A stretch of 64,000 nt of DNA from the NCBI RefSeq assembly GCF_000472445.1, contig NZ_AXAJ01000017.1:57033-121032 (forward strand). The letters are read 5' to 3'. This document shows, piece after piece, positions 32,653 to 40,801 of the stretch. Every line of letters begins with the position of its first letter. The first letter of the stretch is position 1. Under the pieces are notes generated by a model. It ran no database searches and was not told where the DNA came from. It saw only the letters and a list, made by a program, of their open reading frames with translations. Position numbers and translations under genes: made by a program. This DNA comes from Burkholderia sp. WSM2230. GTDB lineage: Bacteria > Pseudomonadota > Gammaproteobacteria > Burkholderiales > Burkholderiaceae.

Positions 32653-33219
32653 TTAAACGGACATGCGCCAGAGCGCAATCACGAGCAGGGTGAAGAATGC
32701 GGCGACAAGGTCGTCGAACATGATGCCAAAACCGCCTTTCAGCCGCCGGTCGAAATAGCTGATGGGCGGCGGCTTCACCATGTCGAAGAAGCGGAACAGG
32801 ATGAACGCCCACAACTGACCGGTCAGCGTGACCGGCGTGACCATCAGCAATACCAGCCAGAATGCGACGATTTCGTCCCAGACAACTGGCGACGGGTCGT
32901 CGATACCGAGCCTTTTCGCCGTAAAGCCGCAAATTGCAATGCCGCCGATGAAGCCCGCGCAGATCAGCACGCCCCATTCGATCACGGTCAGATAGCGGCT
33001 GAACACGACGAACGAGGCCCACGCGAACAGCGTGCCGATGGTGCCGGGCGCGACCGGCGACAAGCCGCTGCCGAAGCCGAGCGACAGCAAGTGCAGTGGA
33101 TGCGACAGCATGAAGCGCGCGGTCGCGCGGCGCGGCTGCGGGCGTTGCGGGCGCTGCGGCCGGGGAGGCTCACTGCCGACGAGTTCGTCGGCGGGCCGGA
33201 GCGGGGGATCAGTCTGCAT
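32653..33219 (-). CDS. pgpA: Phosphatidylglycerophosphatase A
   Basis: Membrane phosphatase producing phosphatidylglycerol from its phosphate. 188 residues, with family motifs GLSPVAPGTIGTL (~52), VVWDEIVAFW (~111) and a C-terminal GGFGIMFDDLVAA (~162) containing conserved acidic residues. There are three to four hydrophobic helices. The first 36 residues are a Pro/Arg-rich extension (RPQRPQRPQPRR), so an internal start at MLSHPLHLLSLG (33111) is possible. The long form overlaps the thiL stop by 11 bp. Confidence 0.94.
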   Translation of the reverse strand: MQTDPPLRPADELVGSEPPRPQRPQRPQPRRATARFMLSHPLHLLSLGFGSGLSPVAPGTIGTLFAWASFVVFSRYLTVIEWGVLICAGFIGGIAICGFTAKRLGIDDPSPVVWDEIVAFWLVLLMVTPVTLTGQLWAFILFRFFDMVKPPPISYFDRRLKGGFGIMFDDLVAAFFTLLVIALWRMSV

Positions 33220-34207
33220 GAAAGTGGTCGAAGCCTTGCAACGTCAGGGTGAGCGGCGCACCGGCGGCGTCGCGCCAGTCGATCGCCGGGCGGTCGGCCG
33301 CCGTTTGGAGAGCGCTTATTGTACCGATGCGGGTGACCGGCACGCCGGCCTTGTGCCCGGCGTTTTCCACGGCGTCGCGCGCGGCGGGCGGCGCGGTGAA
33401 GCACAGTTCGTAGTCGTCGCCGCCTGCGAGCGTGCAGCGCCGCTGCGTGTCGAGCGGCAACTTGCGCAGTGCCGGCGAGCGCGGCACGGCGTCGGCGTTG
33501 ACGGTGGCGCGCAGCTTCGAGCGGTCGAGGATGTGCTGCAGGTCGCCGGCGAGCCCGTCGGATACGTCCAATGCCGCGCGGGCCACGCCGCGCAGCGCGA
33601 CGCCGAGCGCGATTCGCGGTTCCGGACGTTCGAGCGCGCGGCTAAAGAAGGCCATATCGACAGCGTCTGCGCTCCATTCGCCGCGCTGGATGCCGAGCCC
33701 CGCGCGCGCGTCGCCGAGCGTGCCGGACACCCAGATGTCGTCGCCTGGTCGTGCGGCATCGCGGCGCAGCGCCGCTTGCGGCGGCACACTGCCGAACACG
33801 GTGATGCACAGATTGAGCGGCCCGCCGGTGGTGTCGCCGCCGATCAGCGCGCAATCGTGCCGCTGCGCGAGCGCGAAGAGCCCCTCGCTGAAGGCGGCGA
33901 GCCAGGCCTCGTCGGCCTGGGGCAGCGAGAAAGCGAGGGTGAACGCCTGCGGTTGCGCACCCATCGCAGCGAGGTCCGACAGATTCACGGCGAGCGCCTT
34001 GTGACCGAGCGCCTCGGGATCGATATCCGCGAAGAAATGGCGGCCTTCCACCAGCATGTCCGTCGATATCGCCAGCATTTCGCCCGCGCGCGGCGCAAGC
34101 AGCGCGCAGTCGTCGCCGATGCCGAGCGAACCGTCCGCGGCGGCCGGCGGCTGGGCCGCCGCGCGGCGGGCAAAGAAACGTTCGATCAGCGAAAACTCTG
34201 AGAGCAT
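33209..34207 (-). CDS. thiL: Thiamine-monophosphate kinase
   Basis: Phosphorylates TMP to the cofactor thiamine pyrophosphate. 332 residues of the AIRS/PurM fold. Motifs: GIGDDCALL (~29-37), STDMLVEGRHF (~48-58), LSDLAAMGA (~76), GGDTTGGP (~123) and the C-terminal LDVSDGLAGDL (~217), plus GGDDYEL. Overlap with pgpA is a frequent proteobacterial arrangement. It is the first gene of the minus-strand unit and is divergent from the malic enzyme gene. Confidence 0.96.
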   Translation of the reverse strand: MLSEFSLIERFFARRAAAQPPAAADGSLGIGDDCALLAPRAGEMLAISTDMLVEGRHFFADIDPEALGHKALAVNLSDLAAMGAQPQAFTLAFSLPQADEAWLAAFSEGLFALAQRHDCALIGGDTTGGPLNLCITVFGSVPPQAALRRDAARPGDDIWVSGTLGDARAGLGIQRGEWSADAVDMAFFSRALERPEPRIALGVALRGVARAALDVSDGLAGDLQHILDRSKLRATVNADAVPRSPALRKLPLDTQRRCTLAGGDDYELCFTAPPAARDAVENAGHKAGVPVTRIGTISALQTAADRPAIDWRDAAGAPLTLTLQGFDHFHAD

Positions 34208-34348
34208 TGTCGGGAAAAGTGCAGGTACAGCTACCTTTCGCTATGTTTCAGTCTCGGCAGTTGTACCCGTATTGAAGGAATTGGGCCGGCAATTGGGGCT
34301 ACAATGCCGTCGAACATCTATTCTAATCCGCACTTCGAAGCCCGCCTT

Positions 34349-36643
34349 ATGTCGACTCCCGTCAATAGCAAACTCCGCGAAGCCGCCCTCGATTACCACG
34401 AGTTCCCCACGCCCGGGAAGCTCGCGATCAGTCCGACCAAACAGATGATCAACCAGCGCGACCTCGCGCTGGCCTACTCGCCGGGCGTCGCGTTCGCGTG
34501 CGAGGAAATCGTCGAAAACCCGATGAACGCCGCGCGCTTCACGGCGCGCAGCAACCTGGTCGGCGTCGTCACGAACGGCACGGCGGTGCTCGGCCTTGGC
34601 AACATCGGGCCGCTCGCGTCCAAGCCGGTCATGGAAGGCAAGGCCGTGCTGTTCAAGAAGTTCGCCGGCATCGACGTGTTCGATATCGAGCTGAACGAGT
34701 CCGACCCGCACAAGCTCGTCGACGTGATCGCGGCGCTGGAGCCGACTTTCGGCGGCATCAACCTCGAAGACATCAAGGCGCCTGACTGCTTCATCGTCGA
34801 GCGCGAATGCCGCAAGCGCATGAAGATTCCGGTCTTCCACGACGACCAGCACGGTACGGCGATCGTGGTTGCGGCGGCGATCACCAACGGGCTGAAGGTC
34901 GTCGGCAAGGACATCAAGGAAGTGAAGCTGGTCGCCTCGGGCGCTGGCGCTGCGGCGCTGGCGTGTCTGGATCTGCTGGTCGATCTCGGCTTGCCGCTCG
35001 AGAACATTCTGGTCACGGACCTGGCGGGCGTGGTGTACAAGGGCCGCGTCGAACTGATGGACCCGGACAAGGAGCGCTTCGCGCGCGAAACCGACGCGCG
35101 CACGCTGGCGGAGGCGATCGGCGGCGCGGACGTGTTCCTCGGTCTGTCGGCGGGCGGCGTGCTCAAGCAGGACATGGTCAAGCAGATGGCCGACAAGCCG
35201 CTGATCCTCGCGCTCGCCAATCCGACGCCGGAAATCCTGCCGGAACTGGCGCTGGAAGTGCGTCCGGACGCCGTGCTGTGCACGGGCCGCACGGACTATC
35301 CGAACCAGGTGAACAACGTGCTGGTGTTCCCGTTCCTGTTCCGCGGCGCGCTGGACGCGGGCGCGACCACGGTCACGCGGGAAATGGAAATCGCAGCGGT
35401 CAACGCGATCGCGGAACTGGCGCGCCAGGAGCAGAGCGATATCGTTGCGACGGCGTACGGTATTCAGGATCTGTCGTTCGGACCGGAATATCTGATTCCG
35501 AAGCCGTTCGACCCGCGTCTGATCGTCAAGGTCGCGCCGGCCGTGGCGAAGGCCGCGATGGATTCCGGCGTCGCCGAGCGTCCGATCGAGGATATGGAAG
35601 CGTACGAGCAGCATCTGCAGCAGTTCGTATATCACAGCGGCACGACAATGAAGCCGATCTTCCAGCTTGCACGCAGTGTCGAGCCGGAGAAAAAGCGCAT
35701 CGTGTTCGCGGAAGGCGAGGAAGAGCGCGTGCTGCGCGCGATGCAGATCATCGTCGACGAAAAGCTGGCGAAGCCGATTCTGATTGGCCGCCCGGCGGTG
35801 ATCGAGCAGCGCATTGCGCGCTACGGGCTGCGGCTGGTTGCGGGTCAGGACTACACGGTGGTCAACACGGACCACGACGAGCGCTACCGCGACTTCTGGC
35901 AGGAATACTACAAGATGATGTCGCGCAAGGGCATCACGCAGCAGATGGCGAAGCTGGAAATGCGCCGGCGCACCACGCTGATCGGCTCGATGCTCGTGAA
36001 AAAGGGCGAAGCGGACGGCATGATCTGCGGCATGGTGAGCACCACGCATCGCCATTTGCATTTCATCGATCAGGTAATCGGCAAGCGCGAAGGCTGCGCC
36101 GTGTATGCCGCGATGAACGCGCTGGTGCTGCCGAATCGCCAGATTTTCCTGGTGGATACGCACGTGAACGTGGATCCGACGCCGGACCAGTTGGCTGAGA
36201 TCACGATCATGGCCGCCGAGGAAGTGCGCCGTTTCGGTATCGAGCCGAAAGTCGCGCTGGTGTCGCACTCGAACTTCGGCTCCAGCCATGCGCCGACCGC
36301 GCAGAAAATGCGCGATACGCTGGCTATCCTGCGTGAACGCGTGCCGGACTTGCAGGTGGACGGCGAAATGCACGGCGACGTGGCGCTCGACGCCAACCTG
36401 CGCCGCGAAATCCTGCCGGACTCGACGCTCGAAGGCGACGCGAACCTGCTGGTGCTGCCGAACATCGACGCGGCCAACATCTCGTACAACCTGCTGAAGA
36501 CGGCGGCCGGCAACAACATCGCCATTGGCCCGATGCTGTTGGGCGCCGCCCAGCCGGTGCATGTCCTGACGGCGTCTGCGACGGTTCGACGCATCGTCAA
36601 CATGACGGCGCTGCTGGTGGCGGATGTGATCGCGGCGCGGTGA
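34349..36643 (+). CDS. maeB: NADP-dependent malic enzyme fused to phosphotransacetylase domain
   Basis: Oxidative decarboxylation of malate to pyruvate. 764 residues from the ATG at 34349 (MSTPVNSKLREAALDYH). Residues ~1-430 form the malic enzyme: SPGVAFACEEI, EINLEDIKAPDCF-like acidic metal site, and FHDDQHGTAIV with the dinucleotide loop GAGAAALAC (~195). Residues ~435-764 resemble phosphate acetyltransferase (FAEGEEERVLRA, GMVSTTHRHLHFI, SHSNFGSS), a regulatory domain in MaeB enzymes. A TACAAT -10-like hexamer is at 34300-34305. The gene is monocistronic. Confidence 0.95.
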   Translation: MSTPVNSKLREAALDYHEFPTPGKLAISPTKQMINQRDLALAYSPGVAFACEEIVENPMNAARFTARSNLVGVVTNGTAVLGLGNIGPLASKPVMEGKAVLFKKFAGIDVFDIELNESDPHKLVDVIAALEPTFGGINLEDIKAPDCFIVERECRKRMKIPVFHDDQHGTAIVVAAAITNGLKVVGKDIKEVKLVASGAGAAALACLDLLVDLGLPLENILVTDLAGVVYKGRVELMDPDKERFARETDARTLAEAIGGADVFLGLSAGGVLKQDMVKQMADKPLILALANPTPEILPELALEVRPDAVLCTGRTDYPNQVNNVLVFPFLFRGALDAGATTVTREMEIAAVNAIAELARQEQSDIVATAYGIQDLSFGPEYLIPKPFDPRLIVKVAPAVAKAAMDSGVAERPIEDMEAYEQHLQQFVYHSGTTMKPIFQLARSVEPEKKRIVFAEGEEERVLRAMQIIVDEKLAKPILIGRPAVIEQRIARYGLRLVAGQDYTVVNTDHDERYRDFWQEYYKMMSRKGITQQMAKLEMRRRTTLIGSMLVKKGEADGMICGMVSTTHRHLHFIDQVIGKREGCAVYAAMNALVLPNRQIFLVDTHVNVDPTPDQLAEITIMAAEEVRRFGIEPKVALVSHSNFGSSHAPTAQKMRDTLAILRERVPDLQVDGEMHGDVALDANLRREILPDSTLEGDANLLVLPNIDAANISYNLLKTAAGNNIAIGPMLLGAAQPVHVLTASATVRRIVNMTALLVADVIAAR

Positions 36644-36672
36644 TTGTCGCAGGGCGCCGGCTGATACTGGCC

Positions 36673-36717
36673 GGCTCGAACGGCTCGAACGGCTCGAACG
36701 GCTGGAGCGGCTCGGGC
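36673..36717. repeat. 9-bp tandem repeat GGCTCGAAC
   Basis: Three exact GGCTCGAAC units followed by two diverged ones (GGCTGGAGC, GGCTCGGGC), 45 bp in all, just after the malic enzyme gene. Confidence 0.75.
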
Positions 36718-36822
36718 CGCCGGCGCCTCAGCAAGCTTTCCCGGCAGTTCGCCGTGAGAAGCGCCCCACCGAACTCGCCCCACAACCTGCCGGCCAACCG
36801 GATGGCCTCGCCCGATAAAAAG

Positions 36823-36849
36823 AAGGCGTGCCCGCAATGGGCACGCCTT
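36823..36849. terminator. Strong hairpin after maeB, probable terminator or attenuator
   Basis: Perfect 11-bp stem AAGGCGTGCCC/GGGCACGCCTT with a 5-nt loop GCAAT. The plus-strand T-run is missing; on the minus strand the stem is followed by CTTTTTATC-like sequence. It lies 180 bp after maeB. Confidence 0.45.
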
Positions 36850-37149
36850 AGGGCGAACAGGGGATAGCCGCCCCAAAACGGCAAACAACAGGCTTCGTCG
36901 CAAAATGCCAGCGCCCAGATCTCCGGCGCGAACGCCCGGTGAGCGGTGTATTTTGCTTCGTTGGGCTCATCTTAGCCCGACTCCGTCAAATTTTCTGTCA
37001 AAAGTGGTCAAATCGCAGTGGGCGGGGCTTTCGCGCTGAATCGGTCAAGATTGCCGGCCCGGCGAACGTTGATTCCAGGGACCATTAGCGATACCCTTAC
37101 GACTTTCATGGTCGTCAAACTCTTGATTTAACAGCCGGGAATCTTGTAA

Positions 37150-37566
37150 ATGGCACGCAGGTGGCAGCGCATCAAGGGCGTGCTGATCGGTGCTGTTGCG
37201 CTGTGCGCTTTCAGCGGCCCCGTGCCTTACGCGTTCGCGCGCAACTACACGGCACCCGCCGGCACGCATGCTGAGGCAGAAGGCACCGTCACGGTGGCAC
37301 AACTGCCCCGTGAGGCGGTCAATACATTGAACTTGATTGCCGCGGGCGGGCCTTACCCGTATGAAAAGGACGGCGTCGTGTTCGGCAACCGCGAACGGTT
37401 GCTGCCGCCCAACCGGCGCGGCTACTACCACGAATACACCGTTCCCACGCCTCGCTCACGTAATCGCGGGGCGCGTCGCATCGTCTGCGGAGGTCCGCTG
37501 AAGCGAACCGACAATTGTTACTACTCGGACGACCACTACACCAGTTTTAATCGTATTGTTGAATGA
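37150..37566 (+). CDS. Secreted guanyl-specific ribonuclease (N1/T1/Sa, barnase-like)
   Basis: 138-residue exported small RNase. A basic start and hydrophobic core (VLIGAVALCAFSG) give a signal peptide cleaved near residue 30 (AFA-RN). The mature part is about 108 residues, the size of RNase Sa. Active-site residues line up as Glu95 (YHEYTVPTP), Arg109/110 (GARRIV) and His129 (SDDHYTSFNRI); Cys113 and Cys123 could form a disulfide. It should cleave RNA 3' of guanosine outside the cytoplasm. The barstar-type gene lies 16 bp downstream, supporting the assignment. Confidence 0.88.
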   Translation: MARRWQRIKGVLIGAVALCAFSGPVPYAFARNYTAPAGTHAEAEGTVTVAQLPREAVNTLNLIAAGGPYPYEKDGVVFGNRERLLPPNRRGYYHEYTVPTPRSRNRGARRIVCGGPLKRTDNCYYSDDHYTSFNRIVE

Positions 37567-37582
37567 CATCGGGATGAACGGC

Positions 37583-38143
37583 ATGAGCGACAACGTCTAC
37601 GCGCACGACACCGGAGTCGCGACGGATCTTTTCGCGGCCGGCGAGGGCAACCTGTTCCAGCGCGTCATGCAGATGCGCGCGGGCGAGCAGGGCCGCGAGA
37701 ACCGGAGCGAGCCTGACAGTGTGGTTTCATCGAACGAGGAGCCCATGAGTCTTTTCAGGACCGTACGACCGAACATCGTACAGTCGATCCGCGCGTTCCG
37801 CGTCCAGGACCTCGCGGACGAGGCGAACCACCTCGGGCAGCACTTCCTCTATGCGTACTGCGCGAACGCTCAGTCGAAGCAGGAGGTTCTGGAGACAATC
37901 GCCACGTCGTTTCTGTTTCCAAAACATTTCGGCAAGAACTATGACGCCCTCTACGACTGCCTGACCGACCTGGTCCACAAGGCCGGTGCGCAGCCGGGCT
38001 TCGTGATCGTGCTGGAGCAATTGCCCGTCGCGCAGAAATTCGACAAGGACGGGCGCGAGACGCTGCTGGACGTATTCCGCGAGGCCGCCGAATTCTGGGC
38101 CGAGCGCAAGGTTGCGTTCCGCGTCTTTTATTCGTTCGCCTGA
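37583..38143 (+). CDS. Barstar-family ribonuclease inhibitor
   Basis: Cytoplasmic inhibitor expected to neutralise the preceding RNase before export. The barstar domain is the C-terminal ~110 residues; its RNase-contact helix is FGKNYDALYDCLTDL, aligning with the barstar segment that carries Asp35, Trp38 and Asp39. It is preceded by a ~55-residue N-terminal extension (MSDNVYAHDTGVATDLF...) not found in barstar itself. The start is uncertain: ATGs at 37574 and 37583 and TTGs at 37556/37559 are in frame, and I prefer 37583. The ATG at 37745 would give the bare barstar domain. Confidence 0.87.
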   Translation: MSDNVYAHDTGVATDLFAAGEGNLFQRVMQMRAGEQGRENRSEPDSVVSSNEEPMSLFRTVRPNIVQSIRAFRVQDLADEANHLGQHFLYAYCANAQSKQEVLETIATSFLFPKHFGKNYDALYDCLTDLVHKAGAQPGFVIVLEQLPVAQKFDKDGRETLLDVFREAAEFWAERKVAFRVFYSFA

Positions 38144-38208
38144 ATGCTGCGCTGAACGCATTCGCGGTCCTGGAAGTCCGTTGCAGCCGGGATTGCAGTC
38201 AGAATCAG

Positions 38209-38246
38209 AAAGGCCCGCCAATTCAGTTGGCGGGCCTTTGTCTTTG
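38209..38246. terminator. Bidirectional terminator between barstar gene and rsmE
   Basis: Perfect 13-bp stem (38209-38221 with 38227-38239), 5-nt loop, T-rich on the right (TTTGTCTTT) and A-rich on the left. It sits between convergent genes and can serve both. Confidence 0.82.
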
Positions 38247-38336
38247 GCGCAGCAATGGCGGGGCTCTGTCAGCAGCGCCCGTGCCGCGGTTATTTGCTGC
38301 TCGTTGCCTTGTGCGCAACGAGACCGCTTCAGCCGA

Positions 38337-39092
38337 TTACCACCCGCCCCACATAGCCGCCAGCGCCGACAGCACCGCGATGCCCGCGGTTTCGGTACGC
38401 AGCACACGCGGTCCGAGCCCCACGGCCTGGAAACCGTGATCCATCGCAGCAGCTTCTTCGGCGGCGGAAAAACCGCCTTCCGGCCCGACCAGCACCGTGA
38501 CAGGCCCCGTCGGCGGGGTCGTGGGCAATGCCGAAAAATGGATGCTGGCGCGCGGCGACAGCAGAATCCGCAGTTCGTCGGCGGCGGGTACGCGCGGCAT
38601 CGCGCCGAGCCATGTGGCGATTTCGCGCACCGGCATGACCTCGGGCAGACGGTTGCGCCCGCACTGTTCGCACGACGCCCGCACGATGCCTTCCCAATGC
38701 GCATGCCGTCGCAGCGCGCGTTCGCCGGCAAGACGCACGACGCTGCGCGTGGTCGTGAGCGGCACGAAGCTCGACGCGCCGAGCTCCACGGCCTTTTCGA
38801 TCAGCCAGTCCATCTTGTCGCCGCTCGCAATGCCCTGCGCGAGCGTGAGCCGGTACGGCGGCTCGACTTCTATGTCGCGGAACTCGCGGATTTTCACCGT
38901 GATGGCACGGCGCTCGATCGTGATGAGTTCGGCGCTGTATTCGCCGCCTTCTCCGTTGAAAAGCACGATGGAGTCGCCCACCTGCAGGCGCAGCACGAGG
39001 ACGTGCCGTACGACGTCATCGGGAAGTTGCACGACGCCGTCGGGCGAAAGGGGCGTACCGACGAAGAAGCGAGGCATCAGAAAAATACTCAT
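38337..39092 (-). CDS. rsmE: 16S rRNA (uracil-1498-N3)-methyltransferase
   Basis: Methylates U1498 of 16S rRNA. 251 residues: an N-terminal PUA-like domain (MPRFFVGTPLS...HVLRL-type) and a SPOUT knot with KMDWLIEKAVELGASSFVP (~95), ERW-like RASCEQCGRNRLP (~137), and the SAM loop VLVGPEGGFSAAEE (~199). A second Met, MPRFF at residue 6, matches the usual family start and could be the true one. It starts 4 bp after the VOC gene stop, so both are likely co-transcribed. Confidence 0.95.
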   Translation of the reverse strand: MSIFLMPRFFVGTPLSPDGVVQLPDDVVRHVLVLRLQVGDSIVLFNGEGGEYSAELITIERRAITVKIREFRDIEVEPPYRLTLAQGIASGDKMDWLIEKAVELGASSFVPLTTTRSVVRLAGERALRRHAHWEGIVRASCEQCGRNRLPEVMPVREIATWLGAMPRVPAADELRILLSPRASIHFSALPTTPPTGPVTVLVGPEGGFSAAEEAAAMDHGFQAVGLGPRVLRTETAGIAVLSALAAMWGGW

Positions 39093-39096
39093 TAGT

Positions 39097-39510
39097 TCAC
39101 GAAAGGTGGCGAGCGAGCGCCCAACGGTAGCCGTCCAGATCCTCGACCTGGGCGAAGCGGTCGCCCCAGAACTGGTCCTGCGGCTCGCTCAACGATTTGG
39201 CGCCGGCGGCGAGCGCGCGGGCGTAGACCGCGTCGACATCGTCGACGTAGACATAGAACGATTGCGGCGCGATTGCGCCCGCGCTGCGCGGGGTTTTCGC
39301 GGTGGATCCGAACGCGCCTTCCGGCGCGAACATCACGATCAGCTGGCCCTGGTAGGTCATCTCGACATGCATGACGACGCCGTCGTCCTGCACGCTGTCC
39401 CGCAATTGGAAGCCGAACGCCGCCGTGTAGAACGCGGTCGCGGCACGCGCGTCACGCACCGTCAGATAGGGGGTCAACCAGGGCACACCGGCTGGGCGGG
39501 AGGCGGTCAT
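39097..39510 (-). CDS. VOC (glyoxalase/bleomycin-resistance) superfamily protein
   Basis: 137-residue single VOC domain of the PhnB-like kind. WLTPYLTVRDARAATAFYTAAFGF opens the fold and FYVYVDDVDAVYARALAAGA followed by WGDRFAQVEDLDGYRW is the typical second half. The start at 39510 (MTASRPAG) has GGAGA 6 bp upstream; the open frame upstream is not homologous. Catalytic metal ligands are not obvious, so substrate and activity are unknown. It lies between the aminopropyltransferase gene and rsmE on the same strand. Confidence 0.85.
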   Translation of the reverse strand: MTASRPAGVPWLTPYLTVRDARAATAFYTAAFGFQLRDSVQDDGVVMHVEMTYQGQLIVMFAPEGAFGSTAKTPRSAGAIAPQSFYVYVDDVDAVYARALAAGAKSLSEPQDQFWGDRFAQVEDLDGYRWALARHLS

Positions 39511-39621
39511 GGAGTTCTCCGGATCTATGGGTTGTTGGACGCGTGCCGTGAAGCTGGCAGCGAGTCCCGTATCGACTATGAGATAGCGCCCACGGGCCAG
39601 GCCGTGCATTTTGCCCGTGCG

Positions 39622-40500
39622 TTAGCTTGTCGGCTTTAAGAATTGACTTAGTTTATCGCGCACCGACGCCGGAACCGTAAAGAGACCGGCGTGTGTCGCC
39701 GCGCTGTAGTGCTTCAATGCGTCGATTCGACGAGCGGCCAGGCGCTCGGTCACCACATCGGCCGACAGCGCGGCGGGGTCCAGGCTGTCGCTGGCGGTTG
39801 CCATCATCCATAGCGAGCCGTATAGGGGCACGAAGGTATGCATTGTGCGTACGACGGCGAACGCGCTGCGCAAGTCGTCGAGCAGGCCGGCAATGCGCGC
39901 GGCATGGAAATACGGCGAGCCGAGGTGGACGGACAACGCGGCGGTGGGGCTCATCACGCGCTTGAGCTGGTCGAAGAAGGCCCTCGTGTACAAGCCGGCC
40001 GCCGGCGAGTCGGGCGGCGTCAGGTCGAACACGATCAGATCGAACTGAGCGGACCGCCCTTCGGCAGCGGCAACGTAATGCGCGGCGTCGCCGATCACCA
40101 GCTCGACGCGGGCGTCGTCGAAGGCGCCGCCGTGCACTTCGGGCATGTGCTCGCGCGTGACGCGAACCACCTGTTCGTCCAGCTCCGCCACCACGATTCT
40201 TTCGATGCCCGGATGCGCAAGCAGTTGCCGCGCGGCGCCGCCGTCGCCGCCGCCCAGCACCAGCGCGGCTTGCGGTGCCGGATGCGCCAGCGCCGCCGGG
40301 TGCACCATGCACTCGTGATAGATGAACTCGTCGCCGGCGGAGGTCATCGGACGGCCGTCGAGTGTGAAGAGCCGGCCAAGCTGGAGCGTGTCCCACACCT
40401 CGATGCGCTGATAGGGCGAGTCCACGCGCGCAATCAATGAAGCGTGCCGAAATCCGTAGACGGCGTCTGGAGTAGGGTGGAACAGCAAGGGAGCGCTCAA
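39622..40500 (-). CDS. speE: Spermidine synthase-family polyamine aminopropyltransferase
   Basis: Transfers an aminopropyl group from decarboxylated SAM to putrescine or a related amine. The core has the tetramer/substrate part YQRIEVWDTLQLGRLFTLDG, EFIYHECMVHPA, the dcSAM loop VLGGGDGGAARQLL, VVAELDEQVV, and a catalytic-loop segment FDLTPPDSPA. The start is uncertain: the frame is open to 40608 with only GTG/TTG starts. I use the TTG at 40500 (giving SAPLLFHPTP), shortly before recognisable homology begins; GTGs at 40515, 40521 and 40608 are alternatives. It is divergent from tkt. Confidence 0.85.
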   Translation of the reverse strand: MSAPLLFHPTPDAVYGFRHASLIARVDSPYQRIEVWDTLQLGRLFTLDGRPMTSAGDEFIYHECMVHPAALAHPAPQAALVLGGGDGGAARQLLAHPGIERIVVAELDEQVVRVTREHMPEVHGGAFDDARVELVIGDAAHYVAAAEGRSAQFDLIVFDLTPPDSPAAGLYTRAFFDQLKRVMSPTAALSVHLGSPYFHAARIAGLLDDLRSAFAVVRTMHTFVPLYGSLWMMATASDSLDPAALSADVVTERLAARRIDALKHYSAATHAGLFTVPASVRDKLSQFLKPTS

Positions 40501-40801
40501 GGGACTTGCCTGCACTAACACGCGTTGAGTTATGTCGACAATTGTAAGGGCCGGCGGCCTTTGGGACCCATGGTTCCGGCCCGATCCGGACGGGTTCAAC
40601 CGGCCCACGCGGGCGGCGCCATGCGGCCCGGCGCACAGGGGCCCGGGCTGCGTTCTGTTAGAATGTCACGCTTTCAGCCTTGTCCGTTTGCTCTGCCCGT
40701 TTCGCGTCTCCCGGCGCCGCACCGTGCGCCGAAGCGGACTGGCCGCCGAGCTCCCGGGCCTCAAGCGCGCACCGCTTTTTGACTCTGTCTCCGGACTCGA
40801 C

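Larger units (their letters stand above)
36644..37149. other. maeB to RNase intergenic region with small repeats
   Basis: 506 bp without a supported gene. It contains a five-unit 9-bp tandem repeat (36673-36717), an 11-bp perfect hairpin (36823-36849), and three direct GTCAAA copies at 36985, 36997 and 37007 with a fourth at 37114. The latter lie upstream of the RNase gene and may be regulatory. Confidence 0.5.

Noticed and set aside
40608..40801. N-terminal extension of transketolase to 40532
   Set aside because: The upstream 90 codons show no transketolase homology, are Arg/Pro-rich and overlap the divergent aminopropyltransferase leader; the family start is at 40802.
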